Part shown: piece after piece, positions 33,569 through 44,355 of the stretch
Numbering within the stretch: the first letter of the stretch is position 1
How the letters are laid out: each line of letters starts with the position of its first letter
Made by a program: the position numbers and the translations under genes
Assembly (NCBI RefSeq): GCF_029590555.1
Contig: NZ_CP081001.1
Coordinates: 930,001-994,000 of the forward strand
Length of the DNA: 64,000 nt
Reading direction: 5' to 3'
From: Sphingobium sp. V4
GTDB taxonomy: Bacteria; Pseudomonadota; Alphaproteobacteria; Sphingomonadales; Sphingomonadaceae
Notes under the pieces: generated by a model
What the model saw: the letters and a program-made list of their open reading frames with translations, nothing else
Told to the model about the DNA's origin: nothing
Database searches by the model: none

Positions 33569-33942
33569 TGCCGATGGGGCGCAGCGTGACACTGGCCGCC
33601 GCCATCGCGACGGCGCTGGCGATCGGCGTCATGCCGGCTGCGCTCCACGCCCAGTCGACCGCGCCGACGAAAGCGCAGATCGACAACGCGGCCCATGTGC
33701 TGCGCGTGGTCATGACGGCGCTCCAGTCGAGCGAGGTCGAGCAGCCGGTCAAGAACGCGCTGTTCGACTGCCTCTATTCCAATTCGATCGGCAAGATCAG
33801 CGAGGCGACGGACAAGGTGATCGCCGCCAATGCAGGCAAGGTCGATCGCAAGGACGCGTCGCAGATGCTGGCGGTGATCGCCGGCACTTGCGGCTATCGT
33901 CCCGCCGCCGGCCCGGCCGCCAGGCCCGCCCCCAAGAAATAA
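33568..33942 (+). CDS. Small exported protein downstream of efp, unknown
   Basis: 124 residues with a signal peptide ([29 protein letters not shown], cleavage after AHA-like ALHA). The mature helical domain (TKAQIDNAAHVLRVVMTALQSSEVEQPVKNALFDCLYSNSIGKISEATDKVIAAN...VIAGTCGYRP) has two Cys that could form a disulfide, and a Pro/Ala/Lys tail. The start overlaps the efp stop. Not recognised; periplasmic location likely. Confidence 0.75.
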   Translation: MPMGRSVTLAAAIATALAIGVMPAALHAQSTAPTKAQIDNAAHVLRVVMTALQSSEVEQPVKNALFDCLYSNSIGKISEATDKVIAANAGKVDRKDASQMLAVIAGTCGYRPAAGPAARPAPKK

Positions 33943-33981
33943 TCCAGCAGGCCGCTCCATTCCGGGCGGCGGAGAAAATAT

Positions 33982-34797
33982 ATGGTATCGCACTCCGGCC
34001 TTCTAACCGTCATGGAACGCGCCGCGCGCAAGGCGGGCAGCAAGCTGCGCCGCGACTTCGGCGAGGTCGAGCATCTCCAGGTCAGCCGCAAGGGGCCGGC
34101 GGACTTCGTGTCCAAGGCCGACCAGCAGGCCGAAAGGACGCTGGTCGAGGAATTGCAGAAGGCACGCCCCGACTGGGGTTTCCTGCTGGAGGAGGGCGGC
34201 GAGATCGCCGGCGATCCCAACAAGCCGCGCTGGATCATCGATCCGCTCGACGGCACGACCAACTTCCTGCACGGCATCCCGCATTTCGCCATCTCGATCG
34301 CGGTCGAGGAGCCGTTGTTCGGTGGATCGAAGCGCGAAGTGACGACCGGCCTCATCTACCAGCCCGTCACGGACGAGAGCTATTGGGCGGAAAAGAGCCG
34401 GGGCGCCTGGCGCCATGACCAGCGGTTGCGCGTGTCGGCACGCCGCGACCTGGCCGACTGCGTGATCGCAACCGGCATTCCGTTCATGGGCCATGGCAAC
34501 ATGGCGGAATGGACGCGCATCTTCGGCGCGGTCGCGCCCTCGGTCGCGGGCATCCGCCGTTTCGGCGCCGCCTCGCTCGACCTCGCCCATGTCGCGTCGG
34601 GCCGGTACGACGGCTATTGGGAAAGCGGCCTCCAGCCCTGGGACGTCGCGGCGGGCCTGTTGCTGGTTCGCGAGGCGGGGGGGTTCGCCAGCGATTTCCG
34701 CGGCGGCGACCAGCCGATCGAGCGCAAGGAAGTGATCGCCGGGAACGACGCCATCCATTCCAAATTGCATAAGTTGGTTGCTGGAGCGTTGCGCTGA
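33982..34797 (+). CDS. suhB: Inositol-1-monophosphatase (SuhB family)
   Basis: Mg2+-dependent phosphatase, 271 residues. The metal site motifs are LLEEGGEI (E of site 1), [19 protein letters not shown] and the C-terminal [24 protein letters not shown]. In E. coli SuhB also takes part in rRNA antitermination. It ends 127 bp before nuoA. Sphingomonads may use it in inositol metabolism, but the sequence does not decide. Confidence 0.93.
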   Translation: MVSHSGLLTVMERAARKAGSKLRRDFGEVEHLQVSRKGPADFVSKADQQAERTLVEELQKARPDWGFLLEEGGEIAGDPNKPRWIIDPLDGTTNFLHGIPHFAISIAVEEPLFGGSKREVTTGLIYQPVTDESYWAEKSRGAWRHDQRLRVSARRDLADCVIATGIPFMGHGNMAEWTRIFGAVAPSVAGIRRFGAASLDLAHVASGRYDGYWESGLQPWDVAAGLLLVREAGGFASDFRGGDQPIERKEVIAGNDAIHSKLHKLVAGALR

Positions 34798-34924
34798 CGC
34801 ATCTTGCGCCAAGCGGCTCAGTCACTTGGTCTTTTTGCGATTCATTCTCACGCCCCTGGCCCCTTGCTTCGCATATGCAGCGGGCCTAAAGCGCCCTCAC
34901 ATTTCATTCGCCCAGGGGATTCCG

Positions 34925-35299
34925 TTGGTCGATCTAGCCCAATATCTGCCGATCCTGATCTTTCTCGGGATCGCTATGCTGCTTTCCACCGCATTCGTCT
35001 TTCTGCCGATGCTGGTGGGCCGCCTGACCGGTGCGCACAAGCCGGACCCTGCCAAGCTCTCCGAATATGAGTGCGGTTTCCCCGCCTTCGAGGAGCCGCG
35101 CAGCCAGTTCGACGTGCGCTTCTATCTGGTCGCGATCCTCTTCATCATCTTCGATCTTGAAGCGGCGTTCCTCTTTCCCTGGGCGGTAAGCCTCGACCAG
35201 ATCGGCTGGGCCGGCTGGGCGACGATGATGATCTTCATAGCGGAGCTGGTGCTCGGCCTCGTCTATGCGTGGAAGAAGGGAGCACTCGATTGGGAGTAG
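34925..35299 (+). CDS. nuoA: NADH-quinone oxidoreductase subunit A
   Basis: Membrane subunit at the hinge of complex I, 124 residues with three helices. The start is TTG 34925 ([19 protein letters not shown]), preceded by AGGGG; upstream reading is not protein-like. [44 protein letters not shown] is the invariant family block. First gene of a 14-gene operon; it overlaps nuoB by 10 bp. Confidence 0.94.
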   Translation: MVDLAQYLPILIFLGIAMLLSTAFVFLPMLVGRLTGAHKPDPAKLSEYECGFPAFEEPRSQFDVRFYLVAILFIIFDLEAAFLFPWAVSLDQIGWAGWATMMIFIAELVLGLVYAWKKGALDWE

Positions 35300-35844
35300 A
35301 ACTGACCAGCCCCATGCCCGGCACCATGCCGCCCGTGGGGACGCAGCCCGACCAGGACTTCTTCAACGCGCTGAACAATGAGGTCAGCGACAAGGGTTTT
35401 CTGGTCACCTCGACCGAGGAACTGTTCCAGTGGGCGCGCACCGGCTCGCTCTGGTGGATGACCTTCGGCCTCGCCTGCTGCGCGGTGGAGATGATCCACG
35501 TCAACATGCCGCGCTATGACATGGAGCGCTTCGGCGCCGCGCCGCGCGCGTCTCCGCGCCAGTCGGACGTGATGATCGTCGCGGGCACGCTGTGCAACAA
35601 GATGGCTCCGGCGCTGCGCAAGGTCTATGACCAGATGTCCAACCCGAAATATGTGATTTCGATGGGCAGCTGCGCCAATGGCGGCGGCTATTATCACTAC
35701 AGCTATTCGGTGGTCCGTGGCTGCGACCGCATCGTGCCGGTCGACATCTATGTGCCGGGTTGCCCGCCGACCGCCGAGGCGCTGCTCTACGGTATCATGC
35801 AGTTGCAGCGGAAGATCCGCCGGATCGGGACGATTGAGCGTTAA
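35290..35844 (+). CDS. nuoB: NADH-quinone oxidoreductase subunit B
   Basis: Carries the terminal N2 [4Fe-4S] cluster that reduces quinone, 184 residues from TTG 35290 ([11 protein letters not shown]), with AGGGAG about 7 nt upstream. Cluster ligands are the tandem CC in GLACCAVEM, the Cys in [10 protein letters not shown] and that in [15 protein letters not shown]. The variable N-terminal 45 residues are Pro-rich and disordered-looking. It overlaps nuoA. Confidence 0.95.
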   Translation: MGVELTSPMPGTMPPVGTQPDQDFFNALNNEVSDKGFLVTSTEELFQWARTGSLWWMTFGLACCAVEMIHVNMPRYDMERFGAAPRASPRQSDVMIVAGTLCNKMAPALRKVYDQMSNPKYVISMGSCANGGGYYHYSYSVVRGCDRIVPVDIYVPGCPPTAEALLYGIMQLQRKIRRIGTIER

Positions 35845-35845
35845 T

Positions 35846-36631
35846 ATGGGCCATTCTGCACCCAAGATCGTGAACCCCGAAGGCATCGCCGAGGAAATCG
35901 GCGCGCTGCTGGGGTCGATGCTGGTCGAAACCGTCGACCATGCCGACGAGCTGAGCTTCACCGTCGTGCGCGAGGAGTTGGCCAACGCCATGACCCTGCT
36001 GCGAGACATGGGCCATTATCAGCAGCTGATGGAAATCGCCGGCGTCGACTATCCGGATCGTCCGGAGCGGTTCGAGGTCTGCTATCATCTGCTGAGCGTC
36101 ACGCGGAACCATCGCATCCGCGTGAAAGTGTCCACGGACGAGGACACGCCGGTACCCACCGTCACGCACCTGTGGCCGGTCGCGGGCTGGCTGGAGCGCG
36201 AGGTGTTCGACATGTATGGCGTCGTGTTCGACGGCAATACCGACCTGCGCCGCATCCTGACCGACTATGGTTTCAAGGGGCATCCGCAGCGCAAGGACTT
36301 CCCGCTGACGGGCTATGTCGAGCTGCGCTATTCCGAGGAGGACAAGCGCGTCGTCTACGAACCGGTCAAGCTGGCCCAGGACTTCCGCAGCTTCGATTTC
36401 ATGAGCCCATGGGAAGGCGCGCAATATGTGCTGCCGGGCGATGAGAAGGCGGCTGCGGTTCCGGCTGCGCCTGCCGCTCCGACGCCCAAGGTGACGGAGA
36501 AGAAGGCCGATACCGGCGCGGGTGAGGCCGCCAACAAGCAGGCTGAGGAAAAATCCGCTGACGCGCCGGTCAAGCCGGCCGCCCATACCGATGAAGGCAA
36601 GGGGGCTGCCAAGCCCGAAGGTAAGGCCTGA
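35846..36631 (+). CDS. nuoC: NADH-quinone oxidoreductase subunit C, with Ala/Lys-rich tail
   Basis: The 30-kDa-type peripheral subunit, 261 residues from ATG 35846; an in-frame TTG 12 bp upstream overlaps nuo[68 protein letters not shown] is the family signature. After residue about 203 a 58-residue tail of Ala, Pro, Lys and Glu ([21 protein letters not shown]...) follows, beyond the usual end of the family. It is separate from NuoD, unlike the E. coli fusion. Confidence 0.95.
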   Translation: MGHSAPKIVNPEGIAEEIGALLGSMLVETVDHADELSFTVVREELANAMTLLRDMGHYQQLMEIAGVDYPDRPERFEVCYHLLSVTRNHRIRVKVSTDEDTPVPTVTHLWPVAGWLEREVFDMYGVVFDGNTDLRRILTDYGFKGHPQRKDFPLTGYVELRYSEEDKRVVYEPVKLAQDFRSFDFMSPWEGAQYVLPGDEKAAAVPAAPAAPTPKVTEKKADTGAGEAANKQAEEKSADAPVKPAAHTDEGKGAAKPEGKA

Positions 36632-37866
36632 TGTCCGACTATCTGGAAAAGCTGGACCATGTCACCGATGCGGCCGATCCGACATATGGTGACACGGAAA
36701 TCCAGAACTACACGATCAACTTCGGTCCACAGCACCCCGCTGCGCACGGCGTGTTGCGTCTGGTCATGGAACTGGACGGCGAAATCGTCGAGCGCTGCGA
36801 CCCGCATGTCGGCCTGCTGCATCGCGGCACCGAGAAGCTGATCGAGTACAAGACCTATATGCAGGCGCTGCCCTATTTCGACCGGCTGGACTATTGTTCG
36901 CCGCTCGGCATGGAGCATAGCTATGTGCTGGCGGTCGAAAAGCTGCTGAACCTGGAAGTGCCGCTGCGCGCGCAATATCTGCGTGTGTTCTTCGCGGAGC
37001 TGACCCGGATCTGCAATCACATGCTGAACCTGGGGTCGCACGTCATGGACGTCGGCGCGATGACGCCGAACCTGTGGCTGTTCGAAATCCGCGAGGATTG
37101 CCTCAACTTCTTCGAGCGCGCGTCGGGCGCCCGTATGCACTCGGCCTATTTCCGGCCGGGCGGCGTGCATCAGGACGTGCCCCTGAAGCTGCTGACCGAC
37201 ATTGCCGAGTGGCTCGATACCCGCCTGCCGCGCCTGTTCGAGGATGCGATGAGCCTGGTGGTCGACAACCGCATCTTCAAGCAGCGCAATGTCGATATTT
37301 CGGTCGTGAGCAAGGAAGACGCGCTGAAATGGGGCTTTTCCGGTCCCATGCTGCGCGGTTCGGGCATCGCCTGGGACATCCGCAAGGCGCAGCCCTATGA
37401 CGTGTATGACCGGATGGAATTCGATGTCCCGGTCGGCACGCAATATGACTGCTATGACCGGTTCATGGTCCGCGTCGAGGAAGTGCGCCAGTCCGCGCGC
37501 ATCATGAAACAGTGCCTCAACGAAATGCCGGAAGGGCCGATCGCGAGCTTCGACCGCAAGGTTGTGCCGCCCAAGCGCGGCGAGATGAAGCGCTCGATGG
37601 AAGCGCTGATCCATCACTTCAAGCTCTACACCGAGGGCTTCCATGTCCCGGCAGGCGAAGTCTATGTGGCGACCGAGAGCCCTAAGGGCGAATTCGGCGT
37701 CTATCTGGTCAGCGACGGCAGCAACAAGCCTTATCGCTGCAAGATCCGCCCGACCGCCTTTTCGCACTTGCAGGCGATGGACTTCATGATGAAGGGCCAC
37801 ATGCTGGCCGATACGACCGCTGTCCTGGGCGCCATGGACATCGTGTTTGGAGAATGTGACCGCTAA
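36631..37866 (+). CDS. nuoD: NADH-quinone oxidoreductase subunit D
   Basis: The 49-kDa-type subunit forming the quinone site with NuoB, 411 residues. [63 protein letters not shown] includes the quinone-pocket His and Tyr region. The C-terminal IVFGECDR is the standard end. Starts in a TGATG overlap with nuoC and ends in a TAATGG overlap with nuoE. Confidence 0.97.
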   Translation: MSDYLEKLDHVTDAADPTYGDTEIQNYTINFGPQHPAAHGVLRLVMELDGEIVERCDPHVGLLHRGTEKLIEYKTYMQALPYFDRLDYCSPLGMEHSYVLAVEKLLNLEVPLRAQYLRVFFAELTRICNHMLNLGSHVMDVGAMTPNLWLFEIREDCLNFFERASGARMHSAYFRPGGVHQDVPLKLLTDIAEWLDTRLPRLFEDAMSLVVDNRIFKQRNVDISVVSKEDALKWGFSGPMLRGSGIAWDIRKAQPYDVYDRMEFDVPVGTQYDCYDRFMVRVEEVRQSARIMKQCLNEMPEGPIASFDRKVVPPKRGEMKRSMEALIHHFKLYTEGFHVPAGEVYVATESPKGEFGVYLVSDGSNKPYRCKIRPTAFSHLQAMDFMMKGHMLADTTAVLGAMDIVFGECDR

Positions 37867-38534
37867 TGGCTGACGCAGTGCATATCCCGGACGAGGCCGA
37901 AACCCGTGCGCGCTGGGGCGCGTTCGAGTGGACCGCCGAAAATGCCGAACAGGCCAAGAAAGTGATCGCCCGCTATCCCGCCGGTCGCCAGCAGTCGGCG
38001 GTGATGCCGCTGCTTGACCTGGCCCAGCGTCAGGTCGGTGCGGAGACGCAGACCCAGGGCTGGCTGCCCGTGCCGGTGATGGAATATATCGGGCGTCAGC
38101 TCGATATGCCCTACATGCGCGTCTATGAGGTCGCGACCTTCTACACCATGTACAATCTGGCGCCGGTTGGCCGTTACCATGTGCAGGTGTGCGGCACGAC
38201 GCCGTGCATGTTGCGCGGGTCGGATGACGTGTTCGCCGCGTGCAAGAATAAGGGGCTGGTGAAGGGCGGCACGACCCCGGACGGCCTGTTCACGCTGACC
38301 GAAGTCGAATGCCTGGGTGCCTGCGCCAACGCGCCGATGGTGCAGATCAACGACGATAATTACGAAGATCTGACCTATGACAGCATGAGCGCTGTCCTTG
38401 AGACGCTGGCCGCTGGCGGCCAGCCCAAGATCGGCCCGCAGATCGACCGTCAGACGAGCGCGCCCGAAGGCGGCCCGACCACTCTGAAGGAGATGGTCAC
38501 GGAAAATCACGACTATCGGGGGGATTGGGCATGA
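37866..38534 (+). CDS. nuoE: NADH-quinone oxidoreductase subunit E
   Basis: The 24-kDa-type subunit holding the N1a [2Fe-2S] cluster, 222 residues. Ligands are in [12 protein letters not shown] and [50 protein letters not shown] is diagnostic. A C-terminal extension of about 40 residues ([28 protein letters not shown]) follows the fold, as in mitochondrial-type homologues. Overlaps nuoF as ATGA. Confidence 0.96.
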   Translation: MADAVHIPDEAETRARWGAFEWTAENAEQAKKVIARYPAGRQQSAVMPLLDLAQRQVGAETQTQGWLPVPVMEYIGRQLDMPYMRVYEVATFYTMYNLAPVGRYHVQVCGTTPCMLRGSDDVFAACKNKGLVKGGTTPDGLFTLTEVECLGACANAPMVQINDDNYEDLTYDSMSAVLETLAAGGQPKIGPQIDRQTSAPEGGPTTLKEMVTENHDYRGDWA

Positions 38535-39865
38535 CCGACGCACCCGCTCCGGCTCCTTTCGTCGGCCCGCTGGCCGATAAGGACCGCATCTTCACCAACG
38601 TCCACGGCTTCCAGGATTGGGGCATCGACGCCGCCATGAAGCGCGGCGATTGGGACAATACGAAGAAGCTGATGGAAATCGGCCAGGACGCGATCATAGA
38701 CACCATCAAGGCGTCGAACCTGCGCGGCCGTGGCGGCGCCGGCTTCCCGACCGGCATGAAGTGGAGCTTCATGCCCAAGGAAAGCAAGGATGGCCGTCCC
38801 AGCTTCCTGGTCATCAACGCCGACGAATCCGAACCGGGTTCGTGCAAGGACCGCGAAATCATCCGCCACGATCCGCACAAGCTGATCGAAGGCGCGCTGA
38901 TCGCCGGTTTCGCGATGCGCGCGCGCGCCGCCTACATCTATATCCGCGGCGAGTTCATCTACGAGGCGAAGGTACTCTTCGCCGCTGTCGAGCAGGCCTA
39001 TGAAAAGGGCTTCATCGGCAAGAATGCCTGCGGTTCGGGCTATGATTTCGACGTCTTCGTCCATCGCGGCGCTGGCGCCTATATCTGCGGCGAGGAAACC
39101 GCGCAGATCGAAAGCATCGAGGGCAAGAAGGGGCAGCCGCGCCTGAAGCCGCCTTTCCCGGCAGGGGCGGGCCTCTATGGTTGCCCGACCACCGTGAACA
39201 ATGTGGAATCGATCGCGGTTTCGCCAACGATCCTGCGCCGTGGCGCGGCCTGGTTCAACGGCTTCGGCCGCGAGAATAATCGCGGCACCAAGCTGTTCCA
39301 GATCAGCGGTCATGTGAACAAGCCCTGCGTCGTCGAGGAATCGATGTCGATCCCGTTCCGCGAACTGATCGACCGCCATTGCGGCGGCATTCGCGGTGGC
39401 TGGGACAATCTGCTGGCGGTCATTCCGGGCGGGTCGTCGGTGCCTCTGGTCCCCGCCAAGGAGATCATGGACGCGCCGATGGATTTTGACGGCCTGCGCG
39501 CGCTCGGCTCCGGCCTTGGCACTGCCGCCGTCATCGTCATGGACAAGTCGACCGACATCGTCCGCGCCATTTCGCGACTCTCCTACTTCTACAAGCATGA
39601 GAGCTGCGGCCAGTGCACGCCATGCCGCGAAGGCACCGGCTGGATGTGGCGGGTGATGGAGCGTCTGCGCACCGGCGATGCCGACCAGAGCGAAATCGAC
39701 ATGCTGTTCCAGGTCACGAAGCAGGTCGAAGGCCACACCATCTGCGCGCTCGGCGACGCGGCGGCCTGGCCGATCCAGGGGCTGATCAAGCATTTCCGCC
39801 CGGAAATCGAGCGTCGGATCAACGAGAACAAGGGTAGCGCCCCCGTCATGGAGGCAGCGGAGTAA
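38531..39865 (+). CDS. nuoF: NADH-quinone oxidoreductase subunit F
   Basis: NADH- and FMN-binding subunit with the N3 [4Fe-4S] cluster, 444 residues from ATG 38531, which overlaps the nuoE stop. [19 protein letters not shown] binds [18 protein letters not shown] and [32 protein letters not shown] bind [19 protein letters not shown] plus a later Cys ([10 protein letters not shown]) hold the cluster. Gln replaces the more common Leu in GEETA(Q)IES, a change without obvious consequence. Confidence 0.97.
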   Translation: MTDAPAPAPFVGPLADKDRIFTNVHGFQDWGIDAAMKRGDWDNTKKLMEIGQDAIIDTIKASNLRGRGGAGFPTGMKWSFMPKESKDGRPSFLVINADESEPGSCKDREIIRHDPHKLIEGALIAGFAMRARAAYIYIRGEFIYEAKVLFAAVEQAYEKGFIGKNACGSGYDFDVFVHRGAGAYICGEETAQIESIEGKKGQPRLKPPFPAGAGLYGCPTTVNNVESIAVSPTILRRGAAWFNGFGRENNRGTKLFQISGHVNKPCVVEESMSIPFRELIDRHCGGIRGGWDNLLAVIPGGSSVPLVPAKEIMDAPMDFDGLRALGSGLGTAAVIVMDKSTDIVRAISRLSYFYKHESCGQCTPCREGTGWMWRVMERLRTGDADQSEIDMLFQVTKQVEGHTICALGDAAAWPIQGLIKHFRPEIERRINENKGSAPVMEAAE

Positions 39866-39867
39866 CC

Positions 39868-41874
39868 ATGCCGAAGGTCAAAGTAGACGGCGTAGAACTG
39901 GAAGTCCCGGCCGGGGCGACGGTTCTCCAGGCTTGCGAGCAGGCGGGGAAGGAAATCCCCCGCTTCTGCTATCATGAGCGCCTTTCCATCGCCGGCAATT
40001 GCCGCATGTGCCTGGTCGAGGTGAAGCCCGGACCGCCCAAACCGCAGGCGTCCTGCGCGCTTCCGGCCACCGAAGGCCAGGAAATCCGCACCGACAGCGA
40101 AATGGTCAAGAAGGCCCGCGAGGGGGTGATGGAGTTCCTGCTCATCAACCACCCGCTGGACTGCCCGATCTGCGACCAGGGCGGCGAGTGCGATTTGCAG
40201 GACCAGTCCATGGCCTATGGCCGGGGCGGCAGCCGCTTCGAGGAGAATAAGCGCGCCGTCACCGAGAAATATATGGGTCCGATCGTCAAGACGGTCATGA
40301 CCCGCTGCATCCAGTGCACGCGTTGCGTGCGCTTTGCCGAGGAAGTTGCGGGCGTGCCGGAAATCGGCGCCATCTATCGCGGCGAGAATATGCAGATCAC
40401 CACCTATCTCGAACATGCCGCCAAGAGCGAGCTGTCGGGCAATGTGGTCGACCTGTGCCCGGTCGGCGCGCTGACGTCGAAGCCCTACGCCTTCGAAGCG
40501 CGTCCGTGGGAACTCAAGAAGACCCATGCGATCGACGTGATGGACGCCGTCGGCACCAACATCCGCCTCGACAGCCGTGGCCGTCAGGTGCTGCGCGCCG
40601 TGCCGCGCATCAATGATGACGTGAACGAGGAGTGGGCGTCAGACAAGACCCGGCACAATGTCGACGGTCTGGTCCGCAAGCGCCTGGACAAGCCCTATGT
40701 CCGCAAGGATGGCAAGCTGGTCCCGGCGACCTGGGCGGAAGCCTTCGCCGCCGTTGCGGCGGTCCAGCATGGCGGCAGCGTCGCGGCCATCGCGGGCGAC
40801 CTGCTCGATTGCGAAACCATGTTTGCCGGCAAGGCGCTGGTCGAAAAGCTGGGCGGCAAGATGCTGGAAGGGCGCCAGACCGGCCTGTCCTATGACGTGT
40901 CGAGCCTGTCTTCGGTGGTGTTCAACACCCCGCTGGCCGATCTGGAAACCGCCGATGTGATTCTGCTGGTGGGCACCAACCTGCGCTGGGAAGCGCCGCT
41001 GGTGAACACCCGCATCCGGAAGGCGATCAAGAAGGGCGCGAAGGTCTTTGGCATCGGTCCCGAATTCGACCTCACCTACAAGGTCGAATGGCTGGGCAAT
41101 GACGCCGCGCTGCTGGCCAAGCTGCCTCAAGCGGTGGTCGAGGCGTTCGGCAAGGCCGCGCGGCCCGCGATGATCGTGGGCGGTGGCGTGCTGGCCAAGG
41201 ATGGCGCGCATGGCGACACGCTGGCGCTGGTCGAGACGTTGGGCCTGATCAAGGATGGCTGGAACGGCTATAACGTCCTCCACTTCGCGGCCGCGCGTAT
41301 GGGCGGGCTGATGCTGGGCTATGCGACGCAGGGCGGCATCAGGGCGGTGGCGGCTGCCAAGCCCAGGCTGCTTTTCTCGCTGGGCGCCGACGAAGTGGAT
41401 TATTCGGCGTTCGAGGACAGCTTCAAGGTCTATGTCGGCCATCATGGCGACAAGGGCGCGCACGCGGCGGACGTGATCCTGCCGGGGGCAAGCTATGCCG
41501 AAAAGGCGGGCACCTACGTCAATCTGGAAGGCCGGGTGCAGCGCGGCGAAAAGGCGGTGTTCGCGCCGGGCGACGCCCGCGAGGACTGGTCGATCCTGCG
41601 CGCGCTTTCGGAAGCGCTGGGCGCCAAGCTGCCGTTCGACAACTTCGAGCAACTGCGGGCCGAAATGGGCAAGGCGGTTCCGGCGCTCGCGCAGGAGGGG
41701 CTGGCCGATTATGGCTGGTCCTTGCCGTCGCTGCCGACCGGCGCCACCGGCGAACTGGGTTCGCCGATCAAGGATTTCTACCTCACCAACGCGATCTGCC
41801 GCGCCAGCCCGACGATGCAGCAATGCTCGGCCGAGCTGATCCATGGTGAAAGCTTCGCGGAGGCCGCAGAGTGA
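39868..41874 (+). CDS. nuoG: NADH-quinone oxidoreductase subunit G
   Basis: The 75-kDa-type electron-relay subunit, 668 residues. The N-terminal [2Fe-2S] motif ([31 protein letters not shown]), His/Cys cluster N5 ([19 protein letters not shown]) and the N4 cluster ([16 protein letters not shown]...[20 protein letters not shown]) are all present. A degenerate molybdopterin-oxidoreductase-like domain fills the rest. Short relative to E. coli NuoG (about 900), typical of alphaproteobacteria. Its stop overlaps the nuoH GTG. Confidence 0.96.
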   Translation: MPKVKVDGVELEVPAGATVLQACEQAGKEIPRFCYHERLSIAGNCRMCLVEVKPGPPKPQASCALPATEGQEIRTDSEMVKKAREGVMEFLLINHPLDCPICDQGGECDLQDQSMAYGRGGSRFEENKRAVTEKYMGPIVKTVMTRCIQCTRCVRFAEEVAGVPEIGAIYRGENMQITTYLEHAAKSELSGNVVDLCPVGALTSKPYAFEARPWELKKTHAIDVMDAVGTNIRLDSRGRQVLRAVPRINDDVNEEWASDKTRHNVDGLVRKRLDKPYVRKDGKLVPATWAEAFAAVAAVQHGGSVAAIAGDLLDCETMFAGKALVEKLGGKMLEGRQTGLSYDVSSLSSVVFNTPLADLETADVILLVGTNLRWEAPLVNTRIRKAIKKGAKVFGIGPEFDLTYKVEWLGNDAALLAKLPQAVVEAFGKAARPAMIVGGGVLAKDGAHGDTLALVETLGLIKDGWNGYNVLHFAAARMGGLMLGYATQGGIRAVAAAKPRLLFSLGADEVDYSAFEDSFKVYVGHHGDKGAHAADVILPGASYAEKAGTYVNLEGRVQRGEKAVFAPGDAREDWSILRALSEALGAKLPFDNFEQLRAEMGKAVPALAQEGLADYGWSLPSLPTGATGELGSPIKDFYLTNAICRASPTMQQCSAELIHGESFAEAAE

Positions 41875-42920
41875 CCGCTTTCTTCCAAGGCCTGGGCCTG
41901 CCGTTCGAAGGCGCCTGGCTGCTTTCCACTGTCGTGGGCATTCTGCTGATCGCGCTGCCGGTCATGCTGGCCGTCGCCATGATCATCTACGCCGACCGCA
42001 AGATCTGGGCGGCGATGGCGCTGCGTCGTGGCCCCAACGTCGTCGGCCCCTTCGGCCTGCTCCAGTCCTTCGCGGACGGGCTCAAGGTCTTCCTCCAGGA
42101 AACCATCGTCCCGTCGGCCGCGAACCGGGCGCTGTTCCTGATCGCGCCGATCATCACCTTCACGGTGGCGCTGATGGCCTGGGCGGTGATCCCGTTCCAG
42201 GTGGGCGTGGTGCTGGCCAACATCAACGTCGGCCTGCTTTACATCCTGGCCATCTCGTCGCTCGGCGTTTATGGCGTCGTGCTGTCGGGATGGGCGTCCA
42301 ACTCCAAATATCCCTTCTACTCGGCGATCCGCGCGTCGGCGCAGATGATCTCTTATGAAGTCTCGATCGGCTTCATCCTGATCTGCGTCGTGCTGTGGGC
42401 GGGCAGCTTCAACCTGACCGCGATCGTGGAAAGCCAGAAGGGCTATTATGGCCTGCTGAACGGCAACGGCTTCAACCCGCTGCTCTTCCCGATGGCGATC
42501 ATGTTCCTGATATCCGCGATGGCGGAAACGGCGCGCGCGCCGTTCGACCTGACCGAAGCGGAGTCGGAACTGGTCGCTGGCTACCAGACCGAATATTCGT
42601 CCATGGCCTTCGCGCTCTTCTGGCTGGGCGAATATGCCAACGTCATCCTGATGTGCGCGCTGAACGCGATCCTGTTCTGGGGTGGCTATCTGCCGCCGCT
42701 GGACTGGGCGCCGCTCTATTATGTGCCGGGCATCATCTGGCTGTTCGCCAAGATCCTGTTTTTCTTCTTCGTCTTCTCATGGGTGAAGGCGACGGTGCCC
42801 CGCTACCGTTATGACCAGCTGATGCGGTTGGGCTGGAAGATCTTCCTGCCGACCTCGCTCTTCTTCGTCTTCCTGGTTTCGGGCTTCCTCATGCTGACGC
42901 GCTATGGAGGCGCACAATGA
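41871..42920 (+). CDS. nuoH: NADH-quinone oxidoreductase subunit H
   Basis: Membrane subunit lining the quinone tunnel, 349 residues from GTG 41871 ([12 protein letters not shown]), with eight helices. [37 protein letters not shown] and [31 protein letters not shown] are invariant charged loops. The C-terminal [28 protein letters not shown] is typical. GTGA overlap with nuoG, ATGA overlap with nuoI. Confidence 0.97.
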   Translation: MTAFFQGLGLPFEGAWLLSTVVGILLIALPVMLAVAMIIYADRKIWAAMALRRGPNVVGPFGLLQSFADGLKVFLQETIVPSAANRALFLIAPIITFTVALMAWAVIPFQVGVVLANINVGLLYILAISSLGVYGVVLSGWASNSKYPFYSAIRASAQMISYEVSIGFILICVVLWAGSFNLTAIVESQKGYYGLLNGNGFNPLLFPMAIMFLISAMAETARAPFDLTEAESELVAGYQTEYSSMAFALFWLGEYANVILMCALNAILFWGGYLPPLDWAPLYYVPGIIWLFAKILFFFFVFSWVKATVPRYRYDQLMRLGWKIFLPTSLFFVFLVSGFLMLTRYGGAQ

Positions 42921-43402
42921 GCCTCGGTTACTACGTCAAATCCTTCACCCTGTGGGAGTTCGTGAAGGCGCACTGGCTGACCTTGAAATATTTTTTCAAG
43001 CCCAAGGCGACCATCAATTATCCCTATGAGAAGAACCCGATCTCGCCGCGGTTCCGGGGCGAACATGCATTGCGTCGCTACCCGAACGGGGAAGAGCGCT
43101 GCATTGCGTGCAAGCTGTGCGAGGCCATCTGTCCGGCGCAGGCGATCACCATCGAGGCGCAGCCGCGCGACGATGGCAGCCGCCGCACGACGCGCTACGA
43201 CATCGACATGACCAAGTGCATCTATTGCGGCTTCTGCCAGGAAGCCTGCCCGGTCGATGCCATCGTCGAGGGACCGAATTTCGAATTCGCGACCGAAAGC
43301 CGCGAGGAGCTGATCTACGACAAGGTCAAGCTCCTGGAAAATGGTGACAAGTGGGAGCGTGCGATCGCTGCCAACCTTGCCGCCGATGCACCCTATCGTT
43401 AA
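42917..43402 (+). CDS. nuoI: NADH-quinone oxidoreductase subunit I
   Basis: TYKY-type subunit with clusters N6a and N6b, 161 residues. Two 8-Cys ferredoxin motifs are complete: [16 protein letters not shown] and [16 protein letters not shown]. It opens with the amphipathic segment [32 protein letters not shown], which sits on the membrane arm, followed by the [16 protein letters not shown] lead-in. A 29-bp gap to nuoJ is one of the few non-overlapping junctions. Confidence 0.97.
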   Translation: MSLGYYVKSFTLWEFVKAHWLTLKYFFKPKATINYPYEKNPISPRFRGEHALRRYPNGEERCIACKLCEAICPAQAITIEAQPRDDGSRRTTRYDIDMTKCIYCGFCQEACPVDAIVEGPNFEFATESREELIYDKVKLLENGDKWERAIAANLAADAPYR

Positions 43403-43431
43403 GCCGCCGGCATCAAGGGGAATATGATCCT

Positions 43432-44043
43432 GTGATCCACGTTATCGCCTTCTACCTGTTCGCCATTCTGGTGGTGAGCAGCGGCGCGCTCACGATATTG
43501 TCGCGCAACCCGGTCCATTCGGTTCTCTGGCTGATCCTGGCCTTCTTCAACGCGGCCGGCCTGATGGTCCTGCTCGGCGCCGAATTCATCGCGATGCTGC
43601 TCGTCATCGTCTATGTCGGCGCGGTCGCCGTGCTGTTCCTGTTCGTGGTCATGATGCTCGACATCGACTTCGCCGAACTGCGCGCGGGCTTCGTCAGCTA
43701 CCTGCCCTTCGGCCTGCTGATCGCGGCGGTGCTGCTGGCGGAAATCGTGCTGGGCATCGGCCTGTGGAGCGCGGGTCCGATCGAGCTGGCGCAGCGCGCC
43801 GCGCCGGCAAACCCCGAACTCAGCAACATTCAGGCGATCGGCGGCATTCTTTATACCCGCTACATCTTCCTGTTCGAAGCGGCGGGCATCGTCCTGCTGG
43901 TCGCGATGATCGGCGCCATCGTGCTGACCCACCGCGCCCGTGGCGGCGTCCGTGGCCAGAATGTCGCGAAACAGAACCGCCGTCGTCCGCAGGACGCCGT
44001 GCGCAACATCAATCAGCCCGTGGGGCAGGGGGTGGAGCTGTGA
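43432..44043 (+). CDS. nuoJ: NADH-quinone oxidoreductase subunit J
   Basis: Membrane subunit, 203 residues from GTG 43432 ([76 protein letters not shown]), with five helices. [13 protein letters not shown] and the helix 3 pi-bulge region [17 protein letters not shown] are the conserved parts. The C-terminal cytoplasmic tail is basic ([26 protein letters not shown]). Overlaps nuoK as GTGA. Confidence 0.94.
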   Translation: MIHVIAFYLFAILVVSSGALTILSRNPVHSVLWLILAFFNAAGLMVLLGAEFIAMLLVIVYVGAVAVLFLFVVMMLDIDFAELRAGFVSYLPFGLLIAAVLLAEIVLGIGLWSAGPIELAQRAAPANPELSNIQAIGGILYTRYIFLFEAAGIVLLVAMIGAIVLTHRARGGVRGQNVAKQNRRRPQDAVRNINQPVGQGVEL

Positions 44044-44345
44044 TCGGCCTTCAACATTATATGGTGGTCAGCGCCATCCTCTTCGTGATGGGGGTGCTGG
44101 GCATCTTCATCAACCGCAAGAATGTCATCATCATCCTGATGGCGATCGAACTGATCCTGCTCAGCGTGAACATCAACCTCGTCGCCTTCAGCGCCTTCCT
44201 GGGCGATCTGGTGGGGCAGGTCTTCTCGATGTTCGTGCTGACCGTCGCGGCGGGTGAGGCGGCCATCGGTCTTGCCATCCTCGTCATATACTTCCGTGGT
44301 CGCGGCACCATCGCCGTCGACGATGTCAACCGGATGAAGGGCTGA
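44040..44345 (+). CDS. nuoK: NADH-quinone oxidoreductase subunit K
   Basis: Antiporter-like small subunit, 101 residues from GTG 44040, with three helices. The conserved membrane Glu in [20 protein letters not shown] and the second in [17 protein letters not shown] are present. The length is exactly that of typical NuoK. It starts in a GTGA overlap with the nuoJ stop. Confidence 0.95.
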   Translation: MIGLQHYMVVSAILFVMGVLGIFINRKNVIIILMAIELILLSVNINLVAFSAFLGDLVGQVFSMFVLTVAAGEAAIGLAILVIYFRGRGTIAVDDVNRMKG

Positions 44346-44355
44346 GCCGCTACCC

